A stretch of 64,000 nucleotides of DNA from Pseudomonas izuensis. Its GTDB lineage: Bacteria > Pseudomonadota > Gammaproteobacteria > Pseudomonadales > Pseudomonadaceae. The translations under genes and the position numbers were made by a program. Shown piece after piece: positions 55,892 to 64,000 of this stretch; position 1 is the stretch's first letter, and each line of letters begins with the position of its first letter. The notes below the pieces were generated by a model. The model did not search any database, had not been told where the DNA came from, and saw only the letters and a list, made by a program, of their open reading frames with translations. The stretch is from positions 78,799 through 142,798 of the forward strand of contig NZ_WTFT01000004.1 in the NCBI RefSeq assembly GCF_009861505.1, written 5' to 3'.

Positions 55892-57761
55892 CGCCCTCGC
55901 AACATACCTGGCAAAAAGGCGCAGCCCCTTTTAGGTTGAACATCTGCGCCGGGCTCAGTGCCACACCTTGCACAGGTGTGTTCGATGCACCCATGGCCGG
56001 TATCCATGCCCCGCCAACCTCAATGGGTACGCTACTGAAAATCCCTTCCGGGCCAATATTGATCCAGTGTCCACCCGCCTGAATCGTCGCGTGAGCGCCA
56101 CCGTCGATCACGATCTGGCTACCGGCATCGACGCGAATCTGCCCGCTCGCCTTGACGGTCTGGTTGCTGGCGTGGATATGCCGGTTGCCTTCAACGTACA
56201 AGTACTCGTTCTGCCCGACTTGCACGTGCATATCGTTCAGGACCTGCTGATTCCAGTTGCGCTGGGCACGCAGGGAGATTTCCTCGGCGCCTTTGCGATC
56301 CTCGATGCGCAATTCGTTGTAGCCACCGCCACCGGGACTGCTCTGACTGCGGAAAATACTGCAGGTCTTGTCCGCAGGCAGGTCCAGTGGTACTGGGGTC
56401 GATGCATTGGGCAGGCACCCCATCACCAAGGGCTTGTCGGCATCGGCATCGACGAAACCCACCAGTACTTCCATGCCGACCCGCGGAATCAACGTGGCAC
56501 CGTAACGATCATGTGCCCAGCCGCTGGCAACTCGCAGCCAGCAACTGGAATGTTCGTTCAATGCACCGTCGCGATCCCACATCAACCGGACCTTGACCCG
56601 ACCGTATTCGTCGCAATGGATTTCACTGTTCTTCGGGCCGGTGACCACGGCGGATTGATAACCGGCTACACGCGGTTTCCTGATCAGCGGTGGGCGGAAG
56701 AAAACATCCCACGGCATTGCCAGAAAGGTATTGCGATAACCCTGGAATTCATTCTGATCGCCACTACCTGCCGACTCTTCAAGTACCTGCGGCTGCCGAC
56801 CATGGTGTTCGATTTCCGTGAGCAGCCACAGGTCGTTCCATTCCCGTCGAGGGTGCCCGTCGAGTTGCAGCAAATACCCGCTTATCAATGCGGATTGATC
56901 ACTGCACCCCTGTACCTGACGGCAATCCGCGCGGCGACTTTCCAATGCTCGTTGCGCCAGATGCCTGCCGACTTCGGGATCGTTGAATTGCCCGGGAAAA
57001 CCATAATCCTCCAGCGATGGCAGCTGCTTGCTGTCGAAACGGCTTTCCAGTTCAAGGCGAGGTTTACTGAAGTCATAGTCGCGACGGACTACCGCTGTGG
57101 TCCGGGCTTGCAGGGCGACATCGAAACGATTGATCACCGGTGTATCCCCCGCCATAACGCTGCCGGGCAAATACAGAATTGACCCCTTCAGATGCGGGAA
57201 AACGGTCTGGTCATCGCCGAACACCAGCAGATGTCCGTCAGGGCTGTGTCGAAAGTGGTAGTGAATGCCGACCTCTGCACATAGCCGTTCGATGAACGCC
57301 AGGTCGCTTTCCGCGTATTGCACGCAGTATTCGCGCTCAGGGTAATCCGCGCCGAGCTGAAACTTGAAGACATCGCCGAGGATGCCGTGGTCCTTGAGGA
57401 TTTGCGTGATGATCGCCGGCACGCTTTGGTGCTGGAAAACCCGCTGATTGATGCGCTGGCTCAGATAAGTCAGGCGCGGCACCAGGCTGATCTGGTAACG
57501 CGTCAGGCGCTTGCCGCAATCGCCTTGGCCAATGCGAAATATCTGGCCATGAATACCCGAACCTTGTGCATCAAAACTCAGAAACGCCTGACGGTGCAGG
57601 AGACTTTCGAGTTCGATGTCCGGCCGCTCGCTGACCAGTTCCAGGTCAAAACGGTACGGCTGGCTGATAGCCTCCTTGCCCGTGAACTCAAGGACCTTGA
57701 GGTCATGGTCGGAACCTTCGACAGTCAGCGTAAAGCGAGGTTGATTAGCAGGAGCGAACAT
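55875..57761 (-). CDS. vgrG: Type VI secretion spike protein VgrG (TssI)
   Basis: A 628-residue VgrG. The N-terminal gp27-like domain spans about residues 1-380 (DHDLKVLEFTGKEAISQPYR; REYCVQYAESDLAFIERLCA). The gp5-type OB domain follows with VTGPKNSEIHCDEYGRVKVR and SGWAHDRYGATLIPRVGMEV. A C-terminal beta-helix repeats segments such as VGQNEYLYVEGNRHIHASNQ. The end is cysteine-rich (FCQVCCEGGACAV), typical of VgrGs paired with a DUF4123 adaptor. No T6SS structural genes are present, so it is an orphan spike gene. The start is ATG at 57761. Confidence 0.95.
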   Translation of the reverse strand: MFAPANQPRFTLTVEGSDHDLKVLEFTGKEAISQPYRFDLELVSERPDIELESLLHRQAFLSFDAQGSGIHGQIFRIGQGDCGKRLTRYQISLVPRLTYLSQRINQRVFQHQSVPAIITQILKDHGILGDVFKFQLGADYPEREYCVQYAESDLAFIERLCAEVGIHYHFRHSPDGHLLVFGDDQTVFPHLKGSILYLPGSVMAGDTPVINRFDVALQARTTAVVRRDYDFSKPRLELESRFDSKQLPSLEDYGFPGQFNDPEVGRHLAQRALESRRADCRQVQGCSDQSALISGYLLQLDGHPRREWNDLWLLTEIEHHGRQPQVLEESAGSGDQNEFQGYRNTFLAMPWDVFFRPPLIRKPRVAGYQSAVVTGPKNSEIHCDEYGRVKVRLMWDRDGALNEHSSCWLRVASGWAHDRYGATLIPRVGMEVLVGFVDADADKPLVMGCLPNASTPVPLDLPADKTCSIFRSQSSPGGGGYNELRIEDRKGAEEISLRAQRNWNQQVLNDMHVQVGQNEYLYVEGNRHIHASNQTVKASGQIRVDAGSQIVIDGGAHATIQAGGHWINIGPEGIFSSVPIEVGGAWIPAMGASNTPVQGVALSPAQMFNLKGAAPFCQVCCEGGACAV

Positions 57762-57958
57762 CCGGTGTGACTCTGCAGATTGGAAGCGGGCGATTCTGCA
57801 TGAGACGCATGGGGGATGAACGAGGGGATGGAAAAACAGAAATGCCCTACTTCATCTGATGCATTAACCTTCAAAAAGAGGCTTTATTCGGCTACAGACA
57901 ACACTGCACAAATCACTTACTTCCCCTGTGGGGGAACTGACAACTTTCGAGATATGCA

Positions 57959-57997
57959 CAAAAAACGGCCCGCCTCCAACAGGAGGCGGGCCGTTTT
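57959..57997 (-). terminator. Terminator of putP (probably bidirectional)
   Basis: A 12-bp GC-rich stem, CGGCCCGCCTCC with its complement and a 4-base AACA loop. An A tract precedes it, which gives a U tract on the minus strand, and TTTT follows on the plus strand. It lies about 35 bases after the putP stop and ends that transcript. The remaining sequence up to vgrG (57762-57958) is A/T-rich with no recognised gene. Confidence 0.93.
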
Positions 57998-58033
57998 CGG
58001 TCAAGCGCTGGCTCAGAGCATTCGCTCAACCCA

Positions 58034-59518
58034 TCACTTGTTAAGGCGGTAATCACCTTCTGCCGCGGCGAAGCGCTGCAGCATGCCGGAAGTCGGTGCG
58101 CCCAGTTTGCTGACGATGTAGATCGCCAGGCTGGCGAAGATGAAACCCGGGATGATTTCGTACAGGCCCAGCAGCTGGAAGTGTTTCCAGACGATCACGG
58201 TGATCGCGCCGACCAGGATACCGGCCAGTGCGCCGTTGCGGGTCATGTCTTTCCAGATCACGGAGATCAGCACCACCGGACCGAAGGCGGCACCGAAACC
58301 GGCCCAGGCGTAGCTGACCAGACCCAGAACGCGGTTTTCCGGGTTGGCAGCCATCGCGATGGCGATCAGGGCAACCAGCAGCACCATGGCGCGACCGACC
58401 CAGACCAGCTCTACTTGGGAAGCCGATTTGCGCAGGAAGGTTTTGTAGAAGTCTTCGGTCAGGGCGCTCGAGCACACCAGCAGTTGGCAGCTCAGGGTGC
58501 TCATCACGGCAGCCAGGATGGCCGACAGCAAAACACCGGCGATCCATGGGTTGAACAGGATTTTCGCCAGTTCGATGAACACACGCTCGTGGTTCTCGCT
58601 CACCGGCATAGCCACAGCTGGGTTGGCCGAGAAATAGGCGATGCCGAAGAAACCGACAGCGACGGTGCCGCCCAGGCACAGGATCATCCAGGTCATGGAG
58701 ATGCGACGGGCATTGGCAATCGATTTCACCGAATCCGCCGCCATGAAACGCGCCAGGATGTGCGGCTGACCAAAGTAGCCCAAGCCCCAACCCATCAGCG
58801 AGATGATGCCGATGAAGGTCGTGCCTTTGAGCATGTCGAAGTTGGCTGGATCCTGTGCTTCGATGGCCAGGAACGTGGTGTCGACGCCACCAGTGGCCAG
58901 CAGCACGATGATCGGCGTGAGGATCAGGGCGAAAATCATCAGGGTGGCCTGTACGGTATCAGTCCAGCTCACCGCCAGGAAACCGCCGACGAAGGTGTAG
59001 GCAATCGTTGCCGCGGCACCGGCCCACAGTGCCGTCTCGTAGGACATGCCGAAGGTGCTTTCGAACAAACGGGCACCGGCCACGATGCCCGAGGCGCAGT
59101 AGATGGTGAAGAACACCAGGATCACCACCGCAGAGATGATCCGCAGCAGGCCGCTTTTGTCTTCGAAACGGCTGGCGAAGTAGTCCGGCAGCGTCAGGGC
59201 ATCACCGTTGTGCTCGGTCTGCACGCGCAGGCGGCCGGCGACGAACAGCCAGTTCAGGTACGCGCCGACGATCAGGCCGATGGCAATCCAGCTTTCGGAA
59301 AGGCCGGACATGTAGATCGCGCCCGGCAGGCCCATCAACAACCAGCCGCTCATGTCGGAAGCGCCGGCGGACAGCGCGGTGACGACGCTGCCCAGGCTGC
59401 GACCACCCAGGATGTAATCGGAAAGATTGTTGGTGGAGCGATAGGCCATGAAGCCAATCAGCACCATGGCTGCGATGTAGATCACGAACGTGATCAGGGT
59501 TGGATTCGTTACGCTCAT
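58034..59518 (-). CDS. putP: Sodium/proline symporter
   Basis: PutP imports proline with sodium (SSS family). The 494-residue protein has about 13 membrane segments and typical elements: SDYILGGRSLGSVVTALSAG, GASDMSGWLLMGLPGAIY, SWIAIGLIVGAYLNWLFVAG and GWGLGYFGQPHILARFMAAD. ATG at 59518 is preferred to an upstream extension to 59572, and the length then matches the family. It is divergent from putA across a 460-base region with multiple PutA boxes. Confidence 0.96.
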   Translation of the reverse strand: MSVTNPTLITFVIYIAAMVLIGFMAYRSTNNLSDYILGGRSLGSVVTALSAGASDMSGWLLMGLPGAIYMSGLSESWIAIGLIVGAYLNWLFVAGRLRVQTEHNGDALTLPDYFASRFEDKSGLLRIISAVVILVFFTIYCASGIVAGARLFESTFGMSYETALWAGAAATIAYTFVGGFLAVSWTDTVQATLMIFALILTPIIVLLATGGVDTTFLAIEAQDPANFDMLKGTTFIGIISLMGWGLGYFGQPHILARFMAADSVKSIANARRISMTWMILCLGGTVAVGFFGIAYFSANPAVAMPVSENHERVFIELAKILFNPWIAGVLLSAILAAVMSTLSCQLLVCSSALTEDFYKTFLRKSASQVELVWVGRAMVLLVALIAIAMAANPENRVLGLVSYAWAGFGAAFGPVVLISVIWKDMTRNGALAGILVGAITVIVWKHFQLLGLYEIIPGFIFASLAIYIVSKLGAPTSGMLQRFAAAEGDYRLNK

Positions 59519-59666
59519 TAAGTGACGCCCTGGCTTTGTTTTTATGTAGCGGCGCTGTTGAACCGGCCACAAACGATGACGTTTGACAGACGATTCGGGA
59601 TCGCGCGCATTTATGACTGATGTTTCCCCAGGAAAGCCATCAGCCGGCTCAACCGCGTCCTAGACG

Positions 59667-59908
59667 GGTTGCACCTTGTGGCGCGAATGCTAGTCAACAA
59701 AGCAAATAAGGTGCAACCCATTTCTTGAGAATCAGTTGCACCTGGGGCACTTTCCCGTAACCAGATGTTTTTTACTTCCTTTTGGTGCAGTCCAGATTCT
59801 TTTCTAGAAGAAAAAGCACCAAGCAACGGCAGCACGCTCGTACCAGAATTCAATTCCCGACGAGGTGATGATTATTCCTACAAAAAAAGGGTTGCACCCG
59901 GTTGCACC
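59667..59908. promoter_or_regulatory. Cluster of five PutA operator boxes between putP and putA
   Basis: The box GTTGCACC occurs at 59667-59675 (GGTTGCACC), in reverse at 59710-59718 (GGTGCAACC), at 59734-59742 (AGTTGCACC), and as GGTTGCACC at 59890-59898 and 59900-59908, ten bases apart. The E. coli PutA ribbon-helix-helix domain binds GTTGCA, so these are probable PutA sites for autorepression of putA and control of putP. The 460-base region holds no other gene. Confidence 0.75.
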
Positions 59909-59978
59909 TCTTTCGGCGCACGGCTAATCTTGCCGCCAGCTGATGCCACGCAGTCGTGGCAAACATGAGGATAAAAAC

Positions 59979-62900
59979 ATGGCTACCACCACCCTTGGGG
60001 TCAAACTCGACGACCCGACCCGCGAACGCCTCAAGGCTGCCGCGACCTCGATTGATCGCACGCCGCACTGGCTGATCAAGCAGGCAATTTTCAATTACCT
60101 GGAAAAACTCGAGGGTGGTGCAACCCTGACCGAGCTGAACGGTTTGGCCACTGCTGTCGCTGACGACGCAGGCGACGTTCATGTCGATCACGCTCACCAG
60201 TGCTTCCTTGAATTCGCCGAAAGCATCCTGCCGCAATCGGTACTGCGCGCTTCGATCACCGCTGCTTACCGTCGCCCGGAACCGGAAGTGGTGCCGATGC
60301 TGATCGAGCAGGCACGCCTGCCGGCACCGATGGCCGAAGCCACCAACAAGCTCGCCGCATCCATTGCCGAAAAACTGCGCAATCAGAAGAGCGCCGGCGG
60401 CCGTGCCGGCATCGTTCAGGGCCTGTTGCAGGAATTCTCCCTGTCGTCCCAGGAAGGTGTGGCACTGATGTGCCTGGCCGAAGCGCTGTTGCGCATCCCG
60501 GACAAAGGCACCCGCGACGCGCTGATCCGCGACAAGATCAGCACCGGCAACTGGCAACCGCATCTGGGCAACAGCCCGTCGCTGTTCGTCAACGCCGCCA
60601 CCTGGGGCCTGCTGCTTACCGGCAAGCTTGTGTCTACGCACAATGAGGCCGGCCTGACCTCGTCCCTGAGCCGCATCATCGGCAAGAGCGGCGAGCCGAT
60701 GATCCGCAAGGGCGTCGACATGGCCATGCGCCTGATGGGCGAGCAGTTCGTCACCGGTGAAACCATCGCCGAAGCCCTGGCCAATGCCAGCAAGTTCGAA
60801 GCCAAGGGCTTCCGTTATTCCTACGACATGCTCGGTGAAGCCGCACTCACCGAACATGATGCGCAGAAGTACCTGGCCTCGTACGAACAAGCCATCCACT
60901 CGATCGGCAAAGCCTCCCACGGCCGTGGGATTTATGAAGGCCCGGGCATCTCCATCAAGCTATCCGCCTTGCACCCGCGCTACAGCCGCGCCCAGTACGA
61001 GCGTGTGATGGACGAGCTGTACCCGCGCCTGCTGTCGCTGACCCTGCTGGCCAAGCAATACGATATCGGTCTGAACATCGACGCTGAAGAAGCCGACCGC
61101 CTCGAACTGTCGCTGGACCTGCTGGAACGCCTGTGCTTCGAGCCTCAGCTGACGGGCTGGAACGGTATCGGTTTCGTGATCCAGGCTTACCAGAAGCGTT
61201 GCCCGTACGTGATCGACTATGTGATTGACCTGGCTCGCCGCAGCCGTCATCGCCTGATGATCCGTCTGGTGAAAGGCGCGTACTGGGACAGCGAAATCAA
61301 GCGTGCCCAGGTCGAAGGCCTGGAGGGCTACCCGGTCTACACCCGCAAGGTGTACACCGACGTTTCCTACATCGCTTGCGCGCGCAAACTGTTGTCGGTG
61401 CCGGAAGTCATCTACCCGCAGTTCGCCACGCACAACGCCCATACCCTGTCGGCCATTTACCATATCGCCGGTCAGAACTATTACCCGGGCCAGTATGAAT
61501 TCCAGTGCCTGCACGGTATGGGCGAACCACTGTACGAACAGGTTGTAGGCAAAGTCTCCGAGGGCAAGCTGAACCGTCCGTGCCGCGTGTACGCACCGGT
61601 CGGCACCCACGAAACCCTGCTGGCGTACCTGGTTCGTCGCTTGCTGGAAAACGGCGCCAACACGTCGTTCGTCAACCGCATCGCCGACCAGTCGATCTCG
61701 ATTCAGGAACTGGTCGCCGATCCGGTGGCCAGCATCGAGCAAATGGCGACGCTGGAAGGCGGCTTCGGCCTGCCGCACCCACGCATCCCGCTGCCGCGCG
61801 ACCTTTACGGCTCCGAGCGCGCCAACTCCAGCGGCATCGACATGGCCAACGAGCATCGCCTGGCATCGCTGTCCTGCGCCCTGCTGGCCACCGCGCACAA
61901 CCACTGGAAAGCCGCGCCGATGCTCGGTTGCGCCTCCAGCACCGAAACGCCGACACCGGTCTTGAACCCGTCCGATCTGCGCGACGTGGTCGGCCACGTG
62001 CAGGAAGCCACCGTCGAGGACGTCGACAACGCCATTCAATGTGCCCTGAACGCCGCACCGATCTGGCAGGCCACTCCGCCAGCCGAGCGTGCCGCGATCC
62101 TGGAGCGTGCCGCCGACTTGATGGAAGGCGAGATCCAGCCGCTGATGGGCCTGCTGGCCCGCGAAGCCGGCAAGACGTTCGCCAACGCCATTGCCGAAGT
62201 GCGTGAAGCTGTCGACTTCCTGCGTTATTACGCGGTGCAGGCGCGCAACGATTTCACCAACGACGCTCACCGCCCGCTGGGTCCGGTGGTATGCATCAGC
62301 CCGTGGAACTTCCCGCTGGCGATCTTCAGCGGCCAGGTCGCCGCCGCACTGGCCGCCGGTAACCCGGTGCTGGCCAAGCCTGCGGAACAGACGCCGCTGG
62401 TGGCTGCCCAGGCCGTGCGCCTGCTGCTCGAAGCCGGTATTCCGGAAGGCGTGCTGCAACTGCTGCCGGGCCGTGGCGAAACCGTCGGTGCCGGCTTGGT
62501 CGGTGACGATCGCGTCAAAGGTGTGATGTTCACCGGTTCCACCGAAGTCGCGCGCCTGCTGCAACGCAACATCGCCGGTCGCCTGGACAGCCAGGGCCGT
62601 CCGATTCCGCTGATCGCCGAAACCGGCGGCCAGAACGCAATGATCGTCGATTCCTCGGCCCTGACCGAACAAGTGGTCATCGACGTCGTATCGTCGGCCT
62701 TCGACAGCGCCGGTCAGCGTTGCTCGGCCTTGCGCGTATTGTGCTTGCAGGAAGATTCCGCCGACCGCGTCATCGAAATGCTCAAGGGCGCGATGGCTGA
62801 AAGCCGTCTCGGCAACCCGGAGCGCCTGTCCGTGGACATCGGCCCGGTGATCGACGCCGAAGCCAAGGCCGGCATCGAGAAGCACATCCAGGCCATGCGC

Positions 62901-63932
62901 GACAAAGGTCGCAGCGTGTACCAGGTGGCCATCGCCGACTCAGAAGAAGTCAAACGCGGCACCTTCGTGATGCCGACTTTGATCGAACTGGAAAGCTTCG
63001 ATGAACTGCAACGGGAGATCTTCGGCCCGGTGCTGCACGTGGTTCGCTACAAGCGCAAGGACATCGATCAACTGATCGCTCAGATCAACGCATCCGGTTA
63101 TGGCCTGACCCTGGGCGTACACACCCGCATCGACGAGACCATCGCCAAGGTGATCGACACCGTCAACGCCGGTAACGTCTACGTCAACCGCAACATCGTC
63201 GGTGCCGTGGTCGGTGTGCAACCGTTCGGCGGCGAAGGCCTGTCGGGTACGGGTCCGAAGGCCGGAGGCCCGCTGTACCTGTACCGTCTGTTGTCGACGC
63301 GTCCTACCGATGCCATCGAACAATCCTTCGCTCGCGGTGATGCTGCCGTGGCACCGGACGTGCGCCTGCGTGACGCCATGAGCAAGCCGCTGAACGCCCT
63401 GAAAGCCTGGGCCGACAACAACAAGTTCGCCGACCTGAGCACCCTGTGCGTGCAGTTCGCCGCACAATCGCAAAGCGGTGTGACCCGCGTACTGGCCGGC
63501 CCGACCGGCGAGCGCAACAGCTATGCGATCCTGCCGCGCGAGCACGTACTGTGCCTGGCGGAAGTCGAAGGTGACCTGCTGACCCAGCTGGCGGCGGTAC
63601 TGGCTGTTGGGGGTTCGGCGGTCTGGCCAGAAGCTGAACTGAGCAAGGCGCTGTTCGCACGCCTGCCGAAGGAGATTCAGACGCGCATCAAGCTGGTGTC
63701 CGACTGGAACAAGGACGAGGTGGTGTTTGATGCTGTGCTGCATCACGGCCATTCCGACCAGTTGCGTGCGGTCTGCCAGCAGGTTGCCAAGCGTGCCGGC
63801 GCGATCGTGGGTGTGCAGGGTCTGTCGCAGGGTGAATCCAACATTGCGTTGGAACGCCTGGTGATCGAGCGTGCACTGAGCGTCAACACCGCTGCAGCGG
63901 GCGGTAACGCCAGCTTGATGACGATCGGCTAA
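59979..63932 (+). CDS. putA: Trifunctional proline dehydrogenase / P5C dehydrogenase / repressor PutA
   Basis: PutA oxidises proline to glutamate in two steps and, without proline, binds put operators. The 1317-residue protein has an N-terminal ribbon-helix-helix (TTTLGVKLDDPTRERLKAAA), a proline dehydrogenase barrel (about 260-610: SIKLSALHPRYSRAQYER, LVKGAYWDSEIK) and an aldehyde dehydrogenase domain (about 650-1130) with FTGSTEVARLL, the glutamate in AETGGQNAMI and the catalytic cysteine in SAGQRCSALRVL. A C-terminal domain follows. ATG at 59979 is preferred to an ATG 12 codons upstream, since TTTLGVKLDDP begins the conserved DNA-binding domain. Confidence 0.98.
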   Translation: MATTTLGVKLDDPTRERLKAAATSIDRTPHWLIKQAIFNYLEKLEGGATLTELNGLATAVADDAGDVHVDHAHQCFLEFAESILPQSVLRASITAAYRRPEPEVVPMLIEQARLPAPMAEATNKLAASIAEKLRNQKSAGGRAGIVQGLLQEFSLSSQEGVALMCLAEALLRIPDKGTRDALIRDKISTGNWQPHLGNSPSLFVNAATWGLLLTGKLVSTHNEAGLTSSLSRIIGKSGEPMIRKGVDMAMRLMGEQFVTGETIAEALANASKFEAKGFRYSYDMLGEAALTEHDAQKYLASYEQAIHSIGKASHGRGIYEGPGISIKLSALHPRYSRAQYERVMDELYPRLLSLTLLAKQYDIGLNIDAEEADRLELSLDLLERLCFEPQLTGWNGIGFVIQAYQKRCPYVIDYVIDLARRSRHRLMIRLVKGAYWDSEIKRAQVEGLEGYPVYTRKVYTDVSYIACARKLLSVPEVIYPQFATHNAHTLSAIYHIAGQNYYPGQYEFQCLHGMGEPLYEQVVGKVSEGKLNRPCRVYAPVGTHETLLAYLVRRLLENGANTSFVNRIADQSISIQELVADPVASIEQMATLEGGFGLPHPRIPLPRDLYGSERANSSGIDMANEHRLASLSCALLATAHNHWKAAPMLGCASSTETPTPVLNPSDLRDVVGHVQEATVEDVDNAIQCALNAAPIWQATPPAERAAILERAADLMEGEIQPLMGLLAREAGKTFANAIAEVREAVDFLRYYAVQARNDFTNDAHRPLGPVVCISPWNFPLAIFSGQVAAALAAGNPVLAKPAEQTPLVAAQAVRLLLEAGIPEGVLQLLPGRGETVGAGLVGDDRVKGVMFTGSTEVARLLQRNIAGRLDSQGRPIPLIAETGGQNAMIVDSSALTEQVVIDVVSSAFDSAGQRCSALRVLCLQEDSADRVIEMLKGAMAESRLGNPERLSVDIGPVIDAEAKAGIEKHIQAMRDKGRSVYQVAIADSEEVKRGTFVMPTLIELESFDELQREIFGPVLHVVRYKRKDIDQLIAQINASGYGLTLGVHTRIDETIAKVIDTVNAGNVYVNRNIVGAVVGVQPFGGEGLSGTGPKAGGPLYLYRLLSTRPTDAIEQSFARGDAAVAPDVRLRDAMSKPLNALKAWADNNKFADLSTLCVQFAAQSQSGVTRVLAGPTGERNSYAILPREHVLCLAEVEGDLLTQLAAVLAVGGSAVWPEAELSKALFARLPKEIQTRIKLVSDWNKDEVVFDAVLHHGHSDQLRAVCQQVAKRAGAIVGVQGLSQGESNIALERLVIERALSVNTAAAGGNASLMTIG

Positions 63933-63942
63933 AACGCTGTAA

Positions 63943-63969
63943 GCCAGGCAACCGCAATGGTTGCCTGGC
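63943..63969 (+). terminator. Terminator hairpin of putA
   Basis: A perfect 11-bp stem (GCCAGGCAACC with GGTTGCCTGGC, 5-base loop) just after the putA stop. The following sequence ATCAAATCCTTT is only weakly T-rich, so termination strength is uncertain. Confidence 0.7.
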
Positions 63970-63981
63970 AATCAAATCCTT

Positions 63982-64000
63982 TGTAGGAGTGAGCCTGCTC
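63982..64000. repeat. REP element cut by window end
   Basis: TGTAGGAGTGAGCCTGCTC at the right edge is the left half of a REP element of the GAGCGAGCCTGCTC type. Its partner lies beyond the window. Confidence 0.75.

Noticed and set aside
55875..57761. vgrG as a prophage tail fragment
   Set aside because: No other phage genes flank it, and the DUF4123 partner and cysteine-rich end fit a type VI spike.
60960..62885. A 641-residue minus-strand frame opposite putA
   Set aside because: Antisense shadow of PutA; no independent start signal or motif.

Overview
The window is a chromosomal segment from a Pseudomonas of the fluorescens group. The evidence is gene content and order: parE to parC with two intervening genes, nudF-yqiB-cpdA, thiC, tolC, waaA, hldE, msbA, the waa/wap lipopolysaccharide (LPS) core locus, glnE, aceEF, a DipA-type phosphodiesterase and msrA. 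Base composition is high in GC, and many Pseudomonas REP hairpins sit at gene ends. By recall, the order follows the P. aeruginosa PAO1 segment PA4964 to PA5018, with insertions, losses and one rearranged end.

Layout. Bases 1-7217 (minus strand) hold topoisomerase IV (parC cut by the window edge, parE), a phytase-like esterase, a retropepsin-like protease, yqiA, cpdA, yqiB and nudF. Bases 7432-13395 hold an RsiV-like lipoprotein, the HMP transporter cytX, thiC with a TPP riboswitch, and tolC. Bases 13583-19371 hold waaA, a LysR regulator divergent from an SMR pump, an FAD oxidoreductase/aldo-keto reductase pair and a conserved unknown. Bases 19429-40692 are a roughly 21 kb cell-envelope region: hldE, an APS kinase/sulfotransferase pair, msbA, waaL, two small glycosyltransferase/kinase units, ssg, dnpA, mig-14, wapH, a carbamoyltransferase, a two-domain InaA-like kinase, a wapQ relic, wapP, waaP, waaG, waaC and waaF. 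Bases 40886-54107 hold glnE, aceEF, a PhoD-like phosphatase, dipA and msrA. Bases 54207-64000 hold rlmJ, an isolated vgrG/DUF4123 pair and the divergent putP/putA proline module.

Working together: WaaA, HldE, WaaC, WaaF, WaaG, the kinases, the carbamoyltransferase, the glycosyltransferases, WaaL and MsbA build, decorate and export lipid A-core. ThiC and CytX supply the pyrimidine of thiamine. AceE and AceF make acetyl-CoA. PutP imports proline and PutA oxidises it and represses the put genes.

The most unusual points are a 31-codon in-frame relic of wapQ that keeps both translational-coupling junctions, paired GntR-type operators exactly 52 bp apart upstream of aceE, an APS kinase/sulfotransferase cassette inside the core locus, a vgrG/adaptor pair with no effector gene, and a cluster of five PutA boxes. 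I found no tRNA, rRNA, CRISPR array, prophage or insertion sequence.
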